The notes below the pieces were generated by a model. The model searched no databases, was not told the origin of the DNA, and saw nothing but the letters and a program-made list of their open reading frames with translations. From an uncultured Pelagibacteraceae bacterium (GTDB lineage Bacteria; Pseudomonadota; Alphaproteobacteria; Pelagibacterales; Pelagibacteraceae), in assembly GCA_902540235.1 (NCBI GenBank), contig CACBLI010000002.1, forward strand, positions 1 to 64,000: 64,000 bases of DNA, read 5' to 3'. Both the position numbers and the translations under genes were made by a program. Of this stretch, positions 50,308 through 59,418 are shown one piece after another (within the stretch, counting starts at the first letter, position 1; each line of letters opens with the position of its first letter).

Positions 50308-52230
50308 ATGTTAACTCAAATAGTAACATTCTTAATTTTTTTTGCTGTTATTGGCTGTATTCTTTATGGGCGAAGACTAATTAGAACTGAAAAAGTTGAT
50401 GCAGTATTTGGAAACCCAGAAAGAGCCAGGGGCGGCACACATTGGGTAATAGTTGGTAGCAGTTTTCTACTTTTAATTTGGCTATATTATTCATGGGATA
50501 TTGCTAAAGGATTTTATCCTAAATCAGCTAACGAACTTTGCCAAGTTGCAAAAGTAAATGACTCATTATTGGGATTAAAATATCAGTTTCCAATTGAAGA
50601 AAGGGAATTTAAAAGCACTTCACAAATAAAAAAAGAAAATAAAAATCTTCAGCAAATCCTCGAGGAAATACAAGGTTCTAATGAATTAAATGCTCAACAA
50701 AAAACAGATCTTTCAAACTTTATAGGTAAAACTAATCAACTAATTCCTCTTTTAACAAATGAAGATTTACTTGAAATTGAAACTAAACAAAAAATAAATG
50801 ATATTACCGGGAAAATTAACTTGCTCACTGAAAATTTTCAAAAGCCTAACTATCCTTTCGAGACTGAGCAAGAGTATAACGAAAGAAAAAAAGCAGTAGA
50901 TGAAGAAGGTGGATGGGGTATTGTTAAAGTAAGTGCAGGAACAGGATCGATAGAAAATACAATTGAAGTTCCTCTAATTCCTGCTACTAAAAGAGGTTTA
51001 AAATTTGACGCTGCAGCACAAGAATTAAATTTGATAAGTGATGAATTTTTCAAATTAAGAAATCATAATCCACAATTTAAATTCAAGATTAAAGAACTTA
51101 AAGATGAAATAAAATCTTACAGAAAAGAATTAGACAGTGAAGATTTAGCATCAACATATGCAAAAAACATTGCAAAAATTGCAAGAAGAATTGAATTTGC
51201 AAGCATCTATCCACCTAATGCATTAGATAAAATGCAAGATGCAATAATAAAATTTGATGATGCTCAAAAAGTTGCTCAAGGTGGATTAAGATTAATTGAC
51301 ATCTTTTTATTTCCAGCAGGGACAATTGTTGCAAGCGGACCAAGTTGTTCAGAACAAGGTTCTGGTAGATGGCTGCCAAAACCTTCAGATACTTTTAACA
51401 AATTTGCGCTGATGTTAAAACCAAGTGTTGGTTATAAAGACATTCCTCTTTTATGGATAGATATGGTCGATGTCAGTAAAATGATTGGTTTTATATTGCC
51501 TGATTGGATAGCTGATATTTTACCGGGTGAATATCCTGTTCATACTAAAGAAGGAATTGTTAAACAAAATTTTAAAGGATATGTATTAAAAATAGTAACT
51601 GGAGATTTTGAATTATTTAAAGTTCCTGTTCCATACGGTCATATATGGGACTCTTTTTTGAGAGTATTTTTAGGACTAGTTTTTGGAATTATCATAGGTG
51701 TCCCTCTTGGTTTGTTTATGGGATTAAATAGATTTGCCAAAGGTTTTTTTGATCCACTGATAGAATTATATAGACCAGTTCCCCCACTAGCTTGGGCTCC
51801 TTTAATTATTTCAGTTTTAGGAATTGATAATACTGGAAAAGTATTTTTATTATTTATGGTCTCTCTATCAATAATGATTATTTCAGCAAGAGCTGGTGCA
51901 TCTGGAACTCAGCTATCAAAAATCCATGCAGCTCATTCCTTAGGAGCATCAAAAAAACAAATTTTAAGATATGTAATTTTTCCAAATTCGTTACCAGAAA
52001 TTTTAACAGGAATTAGAGTTGCAGTTGGTATGTGTTGGGGAACTCTTGTAGCAGCTGAATTCTTAGCTGGTACCACAGGAATTGGATTTGTTGAAAATGT
52101 CGCTAAAAAATATTTTCAATACGAAGTGATTTGGATCACAATTTTTATAATGGGAATGTTGGGTCTTTTATTTGATGTCACTTTAAGAAAAATAATTGAC
52201 AAAACAATACCTTGGCGCGGAAAAGGTTAA
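50308..52230 (+). CDS. tauC: Oversized TauC-like ABC permease with a large N-terminal extension
   Basis: A 640-residue protein, whereas typical TauC/SsuC permeases have about 275. Residues 1-20 and 48-65 are two membrane spans. About 70-410 form a hydrophilic region with coiled-coil-like segments (SQIKKENKNLQQILEEIQG, DALDKMQDAIIKFDDAQKV) and a CSEQGSGRW piece. The normal permease domain starts near residue 440 (HIWDSFLRVFLGLVFGIIIG) with the EAA loop GASKKQILRYVIFPNSLPE near residue 550. The extension probably faces the periplasm and may contact TauA. It fits directly after tauB. The reading frame is continuous and the reverse join shows no frameshift. Confidence 0.85.
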   Translation: MLTQIVTFLIFFAVIGCILYGRRLIRTEKVDAVFGNPERARGGTHWVIVGSSFLLLIWLYYSWDIAKGFYPKSANELCQVAKVNDSLLGLKYQFPIEEREFKSTSQIKKENKNLQQILEEIQGSNELNAQQKTDLSNFIGKTNQLIPLLTNEDLLEIETKQKINDITGKINLLTENFQKPNYPFETEQEYNERKKAVDEEGGWGIVKVSAGTGSIENTIEVPLIPATKRGLKFDAAAQELNLISDEFFKLRNHNPQFKFKIKELKDEIKSYRKELDSEDLASTYAKNIAKIARRIEFASIYPPNALDKMQDAIIKFDDAQKVAQGGLRLIDIFLFPAGTIVASGPSCSEQGSGRWLPKPSDTFNKFALMLKPSVGYKDIPLLWIDMVDVSKMIGFILPDWIADILPGEYPVHTKEGIVKQNFKGYVLKIVTGDFELFKVPVPYGHIWDSFLRVFLGLVFGIIIGVPLGLFMGLNRFAKGFFDPLIELYRPVPPLAWAPLIISVLGIDNTGKVFLLFMVSLSIMIISARAGASGTQLSKIHAAHSLGASKKQILRYVIFPNSLPEILTGIRVAVGMCWGTLVAAEFLAGTTGIGFVENVAKKYFQYEVIWITIFIMGMLGLLFDVTLRKIIDKTIPWRGKG

Positions 52231-52231
52231 T

Positions 52232-53236
52232 TTGAAAACAGAAAATCTTAAAAAAGAAGTAATAAAAATTTTAAAAAAACATGGATTAAGTAGTTCCCAT
52301 GCTGTCATTTCAGCTAATGCCTTAATCAATGCAGAATTAGTTAGTGCTTACGGGCACGGTCTTTCAAGATTAAAGATGTACTGTGAACGACTATCTAAAA
52401 AAGTTATTAATCCAAAGCCAAGAATAAAAATAAAAAAGATATCTCAATCAATTTCACATGTTGATGCTGATAATTGTATTGGATTTGTTGCAGCAGACAT
52501 AGCAATAAAAAAAGCAATTCAAAATGCTAAAAAAACTGGGATAGGTTTGGTAGCAGTTAAAAATAGTGGTCATTATGGCTTATCCGGTTACTATGCAGAA
52601 CAAGCCGTAAAAAAAAATTTAATCACGATGATTTATACTAACGCACCTCCTGCAATCGCTCCTCATGGTGCTAAAAAAAGTTTGTTTGGAACAAATCCTG
52701 TTTGTTTTGGCTCTCCTACAGGTTCGAAAGTACCATTTATATTAGACACTTCTATGTCAATGATCAATAGAGGTAAAGTAAGGTTTGCAGCAAAGAATAA
52801 TCAAAAATTACCTAAAGGTGTTGCATTGGACAAATTTGGTAAACCAACAACAGATGCAAAAAAAGCGCTCTATGGAGTTCAATTGCCTATTGCGAGTTTT
52901 AGAGGTTCAGGTTTAGCATGGATGGTTGATATTTTAAGTGGCGTATTAACAGGTGGAAATCATGCTGGAAAAGTAAAAGATCCTTTTGATGACTTTTCAG
53001 GTCCCCAAAACGTTGGACATTTATTTATCACATTTAAAACAAACTTATTTGTCAAAAATTACAACTCCAGAATTAAAGATAATATTAGAACAATAAAAAG
53101 GTTGCCTAAAATTAAAGGAGTAAAAGAAATAATGTATCCTGGCCAAAATAAATATAAAAGGTTTAAAATGAACTTAAAAAAAGAAATTAAAATATCAAAA
53201 ATTCTAGAAAAAGATTTAAAAATATTAAAAAATTGA
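52232..53236 (+). CDS. Malate/L-lactate dehydrogenase-family enzyme, ComC-like
   Basis: A 334-residue NAD(P)-dependent dehydrogenase of the Ldh_2 fold. SAYGHGLSRLKMYCERL is the active-site opening; KNSGHYGLSGYYAEQAVKKN and SLFGTNPVCFGSPT bind cofactor; AWMVDILSGVLTGG closes the site. Sulfolactate dehydrogenase ComC and ureidoglycolate dehydrogenase belong here. With the HpsN-like gene downstream, oxidation of sulfolactate to sulfopyruvate is likely. An ATG at 52196 would overlap tauC by 35 bases; I prefer the TTG at 52232, one base after the tauC stop, with GGAAAAGG upstream. The N terminus then begins LKTENLKK, which fits family alignments better. Confidence 0.8.
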   Translation: MKTENLKKEVIKILKKHGLSSSHAVISANALINAELVSAYGHGLSRLKMYCERLSKKVINPKPRIKIKKISQSISHVDADNCIGFVAADIAIKKAIQNAKKTGIGLVAVKNSGHYGLSGYYAEQAVKKNLITMIYTNAPPAIAPHGAKKSLFGTNPVCFGSPTGSKVPFILDTSMSMINRGKVRFAAKNNQKLPKGVALDKFGKPTTDAKKALYGVQLPIASFRGSGLAWMVDILSGVLTGGNHAGKVKDPFDDFSGPQNVGHLFITFKTNLFVKNYNSRIKDNIRTIKRLPKIKGVKEIMYPGQNKYKRFKMNLKKEIKISKILEKDLKILKN

Positions 53237-53238
53237 AA

Positions 53239-54150
53239 ATGCTTTCGAATAAAGAAATTATTTGTCCAGATAACTTGCTAAATGTTGCTCACAAAAAGAA
53301 AGGTATTAAAGCTGGTATTGTGAATGCAGGAAAACCTTTGCCTATGCAGTCAATACAGGATGCAGTTAAAGAAAATCTTATTGAACCAATATTTATTGGT
53401 GACGAGAAAGAAATAGTAAAATGTGCACAGGATCTTAAATGGGATATTTCAAATTACGAAATCATTCATGAACCTGTTGAAAATAACACTGCAACGATTG
53501 CCGCAAAATTAGCTAGTGAGCAAAAAATTAGAATTATTGTAAAAGGGCATATACATACTGATGTTCTTATGAAAGAAGTTTTGAAGAGAGAATATAATTT
53601 ACTAGGAAAAACCAGATTAAGTCACATTTGGCACATGACTTTGGAAAAAGACGACAAGCCTTTGATAATTACAGATGGAGCATTAAATGTTTTACCTAAT
53701 GTGAAAACCAAGTTACACATTCTTAAAAATGTTGTTAATTTTTCTCAAAGGATTGGTATCGAAAGACCTAAAGTAGCAATATTGTCTGCAACAGAGGAAG
53801 TTTTAGATAGCGTGCCAAGTTCCAAAGAAGCTGAGGAATTAACTAAAATTGCAAAAAAAGAAAATTTAAATGCTGATGTCTTTGGTCCACTTGCATTTGA
53901 CAATAGTATCTCCAAAAAATCCGCAGCTATTAAAGGAATACAAAATACTGTAGCTGGTATGGCAGATGTGCTACTGGTACCAAGTGTCGAAACAGGAAAT
54001 GGTTTAGTAAAAATGCTAATCTACTTTTGTGGTGCCTGTGCAGCTGGTGTTGTTGTTGGGGGTAAAGTACCAGTTGTTATTACAAGTAGATCTGATGAAG
54101 CCCCGGCAAGATTAGCATCAATTGCTGCAGCTGTTGTTGCATTAGATTAA
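53239..54150 (+). CDS. Phosphate acetyl/butyryltransferase-like protein
   Basis: A 303-residue protein of the Pta/Ptb family, which swaps CoA and phosphate on acyl groups. ILSATEEVLDSVPSSKEAEEL and DVFGPLAFDNSISKKSAAIKGI, then ADVLLVPSVETGNGLVKML and VPVVITSRSDEAPARLASI are the conserved substrate-pocket regions. In taurine degradation Pta turns the acetyl phosphate made by Xsc into acetyl-CoA; Xsc itself would have to lie elsewhere. A TTG at 53233 is also in frame, but the ATG at 53239, 2 bases after the ComC-like stop, is more natural. Not the long Pta form: the N-terminal BioD-like domain is absent. Confidence 0.85.
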   Translation: MLSNKEIICPDNLLNVAHKKKGIKAGIVNAGKPLPMQSIQDAVKENLIEPIFIGDEKEIVKCAQDLKWDISNYEIIHEPVENNTATIAAKLASEQKIRIIVKGHIHTDVLMKEVLKREYNLLGKTRLSHIWHMTLEKDDKPLIITDGALNVLPNVKTKLHILKNVVNFSQRIGIERPKVAILSATEEVLDSVPSSKEAEELTKIAKKENLNADVFGPLAFDNSISKKSAAIKGIQNTVAGMADVLLVPSVETGNGLVKMLIYFCGACAAGVVVGGKVPVVITSRSDEAPARLASIAAAVVALD

Positions 54151-54172
54151 TAAAACAATATAAATTTAAAAT

Positions 54173-55462
54173 ATGACAATTAAATATCTAAAAAAAGCTT
54201 CCAAAACAGCATCCACAGATGACACTAAAACAAAAGATATAGTACAAAATCTTTTAAAAGAACTTGAAAAATCTAAAGAAGATGGATGTAAAGAATTAAC
54301 AAAAAAATTTGATAAATATGATGGTGAAATAGTTGTTTCAAAAGAAAAAATAGAAGAAATAAATAAAAACTTAGACCAAAAAACTAAAGATGATATTAAA
54401 TTTTCATACGATAGGGTTCGAAAATTTGCAGAAGCTCAACTTGCAAATTATGGAAAAGATTTTGAAGTTGAATTATCAGATGGTTTATATGCGGGTCAAA
54501 AATTAGTCCCTGTAAATACTGCTGGTTGTTACATACCAGGTGGAAGATACGCTCACATCGCATCTGCGGTAATGAGTGTTACAACTGCAAAAGTTGCAGG
54601 TGTTAAAAATATTATTGCATGTAGTCCGCCGAAAGAGGGAGTTGGTGCCCACCCTTCTATTATTTATACAGCGAATTTATGTGGAGCGGATATAATTTTA
54701 AATCTTGGTGGTGTACCAGCTATTGCTGCAATGACATATGGAATGTTTGGAAACGCTCCAGCTGATATTTTAGTTGGTCCTGGAAATCAATTTGTAGCTG
54801 AAGCTAAAAGAATTTTATTTGGAAAAGTAGGTATAGATTTATTCGCGGGCCCAACAGAAATTGGAATTATTGCAGATGAAACAGCAGATCCAGAGATTGT
54901 TGCTGTAGATTTAGTTGGTCAGGCTGAACATGGTTATAATTCACCATGTTGGCTATACACCACTAGCCAAAAACTTGCAGAAGAAGTAATGAAACGAGTT
55001 CCAGAATTAATAGAAAAACTTCCAGAGGTTCCAAGATTAAGTGCTGAGGCTGCTTGGAGAGATTACGGTGAAGTTATTTTGTGTGATACAGATGAAGAAA
55101 TTGTTAAGGTAAGTGATGACTATGCACCTGAGCATTTAGAAATTCAAACAAAAAATCTTGAATGGTTTCATAAGAGATTAAAAAATTACGGTTCATTGTT
55201 TATTGGAGAAGAAACAACTGTTGCTTATGGTGATAAATGTTCAGGAACCAATCATATTTTACCAACTAAAGGTGCAGGAAAATATACAGGTGGGTTGTTT
55301 GTTGGTAAGTTTATTAAAACATTGAGTTTTCAAAGAATGACAAAAGAGTCAACGAAAGAAGTTGGCTCTGCTGCTGCAAGGATTTCAAGATACGAAGGCA
55401 TGGAAGCTCATGCAAGAACTGGTGATGCCAGGTTGCGTAAGTACGGATATTCAAACGAATAA
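54173..55462 (+). CDS. HisD-fold dehydrogenase, HpsN-like (sulfopropanediol 3-dehydrogenase)
   Basis: A 429-residue member of the histidinol dehydrogenase fold. The zinc/catalytic positions are present in DLVGQAEHGYNSP (Gln, His), DYAPEHLEI (Glu, His) and the C-terminal GMEAHA. HpsN, a HisD paralogue, oxidises R-dihydroxypropanesulfonate twice to sulfolactate. The segment CSGTNHILPTKGAGKYTGGLFVGKFIKT resembles HpsN more than true HisD, whose C-terminal substrate loop differs. Location next to tauABC-like and ComC-like genes, away from any his gene, supports HpsN. A true HisD role cannot be excluded without finding the his operon. Confidence 0.75.
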   Translation: MTIKYLKKASKTASTDDTKTKDIVQNLLKELEKSKEDGCKELTKKFDKYDGEIVVSKEKIEEINKNLDQKTKDDIKFSYDRVRKFAEAQLANYGKDFEVELSDGLYAGQKLVPVNTAGCYIPGGRYAHIASAVMSVTTAKVAGVKNIIACSPPKEGVGAHPSIIYTANLCGADIILNLGGVPAIAAMTYGMFGNAPADILVGPGNQFVAEAKRILFGKVGIDLFAGPTEIGIIADETADPEIVAVDLVGQAEHGYNSPCWLYTTSQKLAEEVMKRVPELIEKLPEVPRLSAEAAWRDYGEVILCDTDEEIVKVSDDYAPEHLEIQTKNLEWFHKRLKNYGSLFIGEETTVAYGDKCSGTNHILPTKGAGKYTGGLFVGKFIKTLSFQRMTKESTKEVGSAAARISRYEGMEAHARTGDARLRKYGYSNE

Positions 55463-55474
55463 TGTTTAAAAAGA

Positions 55475-55936
55475 TTAATTTTCAGGTTTAAAAATTAAAC
55501 ACAATCCATTATTGCAAAATCTTTTTCCAGTGGCACTTGGACCGTCTAAAAAAACATGACCATGATGCGCACCACAGTTTGCACAATGATATTCAACTCT
55601 TTTCATTCCATAAGAATAATCTATTTTAGTTTTAAAGGCACCAGGAAGAGCCTCTGAAAAGGAAGGCCAGCCTGTACCACTATCAAATTTAGCGGTTGAT
55701 GAAAATAATTTAGCCCCGCAATTAGCACAATGGTAAAAACCTTTTCTATTTTCCTTAAGAAGATCACTCGTAAAAGGTCTTTCTGTACCCTCATTAAACA
55801 TTATATCTTTTTGAACTTTTGAAAGATTTGGATTTATTATTTTTTTTGTTGCCGAATATAAAATTTTGTAAGGTAAAGATAAGAATAAGAGGTAAGAAAA
55901 ACCTAATAATTTTATCAAATTTCTTCGTGATACCAT
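55475..55936 (-). CDS. msrB: Exported peptide-methionine (R)-S-oxide reductase
   Basis: Reduces methionine R-sulfoxide in proteins. The 153-residue product starts MVSRRNLIKLLGFSYL, a twin-arginine (RR-N-L-I-K) signal with a hydrophobic core, so it is probably exported by the Tat route, anchored or released. The catalytic domain has FDSGTGWPSF, two zinc CxxC pairs (HCANCGAKL and HCANCGAHHGH) and the catalytic Cys in KRFCNNGLCLIF near the end. E. coli MsrB is cytoplasmic, so export points to periplasmic repair of oxidised proteins. It is just downstream of alternative oxidase, 12 bases apart. Confidence 0.9.
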   Translation of the reverse strand: MVSRRNLIKLLGFSYLLFLSLPYKILYSATKKIINPNLSKVQKDIMFNEGTERPFTSDLLKENRKGFYHCANCGAKLFSSTAKFDSGTGWPSFSEALPGAFKTKIDYSYGMKRVEYHCANCGAHHGHVFLDGPSATGKRFCNNGLCLIFKPEN

Positions 55937-55948
55937 TTCTACCAGAAT

Positions 55949-56623
55949 TTAGTTTAAAATTTCCTCAGTCTTTTTTTCTTTAATTCTTCTTTTCTTATAA
56001 TCTAGTTTTGATTTTTTTAAATTAATTAAATCAGCAAATTTATGGTTTACATCTCTATGTCCAGCTTCATCATCTCTAATCACTCTAACTACATCTTTTA
56101 AAGTTGCATGAAGAGGTAAATTCCAATAATTAATCGCAATCAAAGGAGCTGGTTGATCTGGAATAGTTCCAGCTTCAAGTTCATTTAGATATTCAGTATA
56201 GCTAATTACAGCTTCTTCCTCGAAATATCCGACGATTCTGTGAGCAGTTCTTTGAGAGGCCAGATATATAATTGCATAGGTTAAAATAAAAATAAATTGC
56301 GCAACCATTATTATAAATCTCTCTACAGCTGTTGGTTTAGCCACATGAATAAAAGTCATTAAGTGCATTCTTTCATTTTCAGCTTCATCCAAAAGGGTTT
56401 TTATCCATCCTTTATCATCTTCAATTTTTCTTAATGATTTTAAGTGTAATAACATTCCTGCTACCATACCTGGGACAGCAGCCACAGTCTCAAGTACAAC
56501 TGCTCTGTGACCATATCTTTTTTTAAAAAAAGTATCTGCTAACAACCTTAAAAATTTTGTAAAATATAAAGCGATCTTATCGCTTAAATTTTTTGGTTGA
56601 AAATGTGCATTTAAATTGTTCAT
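55949..56623 (-). CDS. aox: Alternative oxidase (AOX)
   Basis: A 224-residue di-iron quinol oxidase that reduces oxygen without pumping protons. The iron ligands are in [31 protein letters not shown] and [12 protein letters not shown], i.e. the full six-residue set. The membrane-interface helices are hydrophobic ([19 protein letters not shown]). No mitochondrial-type extension. Bacterial AOX is known mainly from marine alphaproteobacteria. Here it may relieve over-reduction under strong light or nutrient limitation. It is in a minus-strand pair with the Tat-exported MsrB, which suggests a shared link to oxidative conditions. Confidence 0.95.
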   Translation of the reverse strand: MNNLNAHFQPKNLSDKIALYFTKFLRLLADTFFKKRYGHRAVVLETVAAVPGMVAGMLLHLKSLRKIEDDKGWIKTLLDEAENERMHLMTFIHVAKPTAVERFIIMVAQFIFILTYAIIYLASQRTAHRIVGYFEEEAVISYTEYLNELEAGTIPDQPAPLIAINYWNLPLHATLKDVVRVIRDDEAGHRDVNHKFADLINLKKSKLDYKKRRIKEKKTEEILN

Positions 56624-56692
56624 ATGAGATTAAGATAATTACTAATTATACTTTTTAAATGCGCTATAATTGTTAATGAAAATTGTTATTTT

Positions 56693-57307
56693 TTAAAGAA
56701 AACTTAAACTTTGTTTAACTACGTAAATTATTACCATCGACATAAAACCAATCACAAATATATTAATGTATTTCCAAGTATTTTTTCTTTGAGCAAATTT
56801 TGAGAAATAATTTGATAAATAACCAATTAAGAAGAAAAAAATTAAAGATGCTATTGAAGCACCAATACCAAAAAAAACTTTTTCTTTAATTAAAAAATTT
56901 TTTGAAAAATTACCTAGAAAAAAAACTGTATCTGAATAAACGTGAGCATTGAGATAGGTAAAACCTAGTGTCTTAAATAAAACCTCAGACAAGGAAGTTT
57001 CTTCTAAGGTGGTAGATAAATTTATATTTGTTCGAATAGTTCTGATTTTTGAATAAATAAAATAAATCAAAAAGATTATTAAAAGAACATTTAGTAATAA
57101 CTCTATAGATGCACTGAAATATTGTTGAAAATAATGAAATAATAAAATTCCGAGAAAAATCAATAAGAAGTCAGAAACTGAACAAACTAAACAAACTAGA
57201 AATACGTATTGTTTCTTTAATCCCTGTTCAATGACAAAAATATTTTGGGCGCCTATAGCGAGGATCAAACTTAATCCAGTAAAAAAGCCCAGAATTAAAA
57301 ATTCCAT
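56693..57307 (-). CDS. LysE/ArgO-family amino acid exporter
   Basis: A 204-residue inner-membrane protein with five or six spans. The LysE hallmark ILAIGAQNIFVIEQGLKKQYVF lies at residues 17-38, and LGFTYLNAHVYSDTVFFLG near residue 115 is the second conserved block (N-P-x-x in many relatives, here NAH). FFGIGASIASLIFFFLIGYLSNYF closes the core. ArgO/LysE export basic amino acids, but the substrate here is not known. Its start overlaps the preceding methyltransferase gene by 13 bases. Confidence 0.9.
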   Translation of the reverse strand: MEFLILGFFTGLSLILAIGAQNIFVIEQGLKKQYVFLVCLVCSVSDFLLIFLGILLFHYFQQYFSASIELLLNVLLIIFLIYFIYSKIRTIRTNINLSTTLEETSLSEVLFKTLGFTYLNAHVYSDTVFFLGNFSKNFLIKEKVFFGIGASIASLIFFFLIGYLSNYFSKFAQRKNTWKYINIFVIGFMSMVIIYVVKQSLSFL

Positions 57308-58023
57308 ATTCTTTTTTTTCTTTGAGTAACTACAAAAAGTTTTCTCGGAAAACTTCCTTCATGTAATTCAAAAATATCCTCAATTTCAAATCCTTTGGAA
57401 ATTTGATTTATTTTTTCTTTATTAAAAAAATGAACAATAAATCCATCACTTTCGTATAAATCTTCGCCAATATGTCTTCCTTTTTTATAATCACCGTCTC
57501 CAGTATGTCTAACAGTGAATATATTGATTCCACCAGGTTTCAAAATTCTATGAACTTCTTTATTTAATTTAATAATTTCTGAAGTAGTCAAGGCCATACA
57601 GTAAAGCATGTGTGAATAACATCCATCAAAAGAATTATCCTTATAAGGAATACCATTACGTACATCCCAAACTTTTGTAGTAATTTTATCTGCAGCAGAT
57701 CTACCATCAGCCATTATAGGATCAGAATAATTCTCTATTTTTTTTTTATTAATATTTTTTATTGCCTCAGAACTGTAATCTAATGCTGTAACTTGAATTA
57801 AATTTGAATTTGCCGCAAGATAAGTTGTGTCTCTACCTAAACCAGCACCTAACTCAAGAATGTCAATTTTTTTTCTTTTAAAAAAAATGTTTACTTTTTG
57901 ATTTTCAAATATTTCTTTTGCGTGTCTGGCAGACTCGCTAGGGTCTAAACCAAACATCTCAGGCTTACTTGAGAAGCTATTTTCCCAATGCTGAGATTGC
58001 TGGTCTAAATCTTTCTTATTCAA
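57295..58023 (-). CDS. Class I SAM-dependent methyltransferase
   Basis: A 242-residue enzyme. The SAM-binding motif IDILELGAGLGRDTTYLA (about residues 52-69), ALDYSSEAI and the DGCYSHMLYCMALTT segment, followed by EVHRILKPGGINIFTVRH, are the Rossmann methyltransferase landmarks. The opening HWENSFSSKPEMFGLDPS resembles tellurite-resistance TehB/thiopurine-like methyltransferases. Substrate unknown. It begins 1 base from the peroxiredoxin stop codon and overlaps the LysE gene, so all three are one operon. Confidence 0.85.
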   Translation of the reverse strand: MNKKDLDQQSQHWENSFSSKPEMFGLDPSESARHAKEIFENQKVNIFFKRKKIDILELGAGLGRDTTYLAANSNLIQVTALDYSSEAIKNINKKKIENYSDPIMADGRSAADKITTKVWDVRNGIPYKDNSFDGCYSHMLYCMALTTSEIIKLNKEVHRILKPGGINIFTVRHTGDGDYKKGRHIGEDLYESDGFIVHFFNKEKINQISKGFEIEDIFELHEGSFPRKLFVVTQRKKRIWNF

Positions 58024-58024
58024 T

Positions 58025-58687
58025 CTATTTTGAAGGATCTGGAACTTTTCTCAAGTACGGCTTAACTGCATTCCAACCATCTGGAAACAATTTCTTAGCC
58101 TCATCATCCTTCACTGCTGGAACAATAATTACTTCCTCGCCCTTTTTCCAATCTGCTGGTGTTGCAACTTTATGTTTTGCTGTTAATTGCATAGAGTCTA
58201 TTGTTCTTAAAAGCTCCATAAAGTTTCTTCCAGTTGCCATTGGGTAAGTTAAAAAAAGACCAATTCTTTTGTCAGGTCTAATTATAAAGACTGTTCGAAC
58301 TGTTTGATTATCAACTGCTGTTCTTCCCATTGAAGTAACTCCAGCGTCTCCCTCAAGCATATTATAAAGTTTTGCAACCTCTAAATTTTCATCTGCTATA
58401 ATTGGATAGCTAGGTTTGTTTCCTGTAACATCCTTTATATCCTCTAACCATTTAACATGGTCAGATACTGGATCAACACTCAAGCCGATAACTTTTACAT
58501 TTCTTTTATCAAATTCAGGTTTCATTTTTGCTAAAGAACCCAGTTCAGTTGTGCATACTGGAGTGAAATCTTTTGGATGCGAAAACAACACCCCCCAACT
58601 ATCTCCTAGCCACTCATGAAAAGATATATCACCAATTTGTGTCTTTGCTTTAAAATCTGGAGCCACACTATTTATTTTTAAACTCAT
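58025..58687 (-). CDS. 1-Cys peroxiredoxin (Prx6 family)
   Basis: A 220-residue thiol peroxidase. The peroxidatic Cys45 sits in HPKDFTPVCTTELG, with the Prx6 partner residues in PVSDHVKWLEDI and the C-terminal FIIRPDKRIGLFLTYPMATGRN. No resolving cysteine is visible, so it is a one-cysteine type needing an outside reductant. It reduces hydrogen peroxide and lipid hydroperoxides in the cytoplasm. First gene of a minus-strand operon with the methyltransferase and LysE genes, divergent from cysE with a 146-base gap. Confidence 0.93.
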   Translation of the reverse strand: MSLKINSVAPDFKAKTQIGDISFHEWLGDSWGVLFSHPKDFTPVCTTELGSLAKMKPEFDKRNVKVIGLSVDPVSDHVKWLEDIKDVTGNKPSYPIIADENLEVAKLYNMLEGDAGVTSMGRTAVDNQTVRTVFIIRPDKRIGLFLTYPMATGRNFMELLRTIDSMQLTAKHKVATPADWKKGEEVIIVPAVKDDEAKKLFPDGWNAVKPYLRKVPDPSK

Positions 58688-58833
58688 TAAACCTCCTATT
58701 TTAATTCAAAAATTATATGCAAGATTGATATGCTATGCAAACTTTTGTAATACCTTATAAATATCGAAAAGAGTGACATTACATCAAGTTAATAAGGTTT
58801 AAATTTAACAAAAAACAACTATATAGCCTCATT

Positions 58834-59418
58834 ATGAATGAATATTTACAATCCATAATTGATAGAGATCCTGCTGCAAAATCAAAGTTAAGTTTAATAC
58901 TTACTTATCCAGGAGTAAAAGCTATATTTTTTCATAAAATAGCTAATTTTTTTGCTAAGGCAAAATTTGATTTAGTAGCAAGAGTAATCTCTCAACTCTC
59001 TAGATTTTTAACTGGTATAGAAATCCATCCGAAAGCGCAAATTGGAAAAAATTTATTTATTGATCACGGTATGGGAGTGGTGATTGGGGAAACATCTGAG
59101 ATTGGAGATAACGTTACAATTTACCATATGGTTACTCTTGGTGGTATTTCACCAAGTATAAATTCAGATAGCCAAAGACAAATAAAAAGACACCCAACAC
59201 TTATGGATAATGTAGTAGTCGGATCAGGTGCGCAAATACTAGGACCTGTTGTTATTGGTGAAAATGCAAAGATTGGTGCTAATGCAGTAGTAACAAAAGA
59301 TGTTCCTAACAATGCAGTAATGATAGGTATACCGGCAAGAAATGTTGGTACATCATCAAATGAATTCAAACCTTATGCTGTAACAGAGGATACTAAAGAA
59401 ATTGATAATGAAAAATAA
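58834..59418 (+). CDS. cysE: Serine O-acetyltransferase
   Basis: Makes O-acetylserine from serine and acetyl-CoA, the carbon skeleton for cysteine. The 194-residue protein has a short N-terminal helical part and the left-handed beta-helix with [26 protein letters not shown] and [18 protein letters not shown], containing the catalytic His/Asp. It is shorter than E. coli CysE (273), missing part of the N-terminal oligomerisation domain, as in other short bacterial forms. Its end overlaps the cysK start, forming a cysE-cysK pair. Confidence 0.93.
   Translation: MNEYLQSIIDRDPAAKSKLSLILTYPGVKAIFFHKIANFFAKAKFDLVARVISQLSRFLTGIEIHPKAQIGKNLFIDHGMGVVIGETSEIGDNVTIYHMVTLGGISPSINSDSQRQIKRHPTLMDNVVVGSGAQILGPVVIGENAKIGANAVVTKDVPNNAVMIGIPARNVGTSSNEFKPYAVTEDTKEIDNEK

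Noticed and set aside
52196-52231. ATG start of the ComC-like dehydrogenase inside tauC
   Set aside because: It needs a 35-base overlap and adds residues not typical of the family; TTG at 52232 follows the tauC stop and a purine-rich ribosome site.
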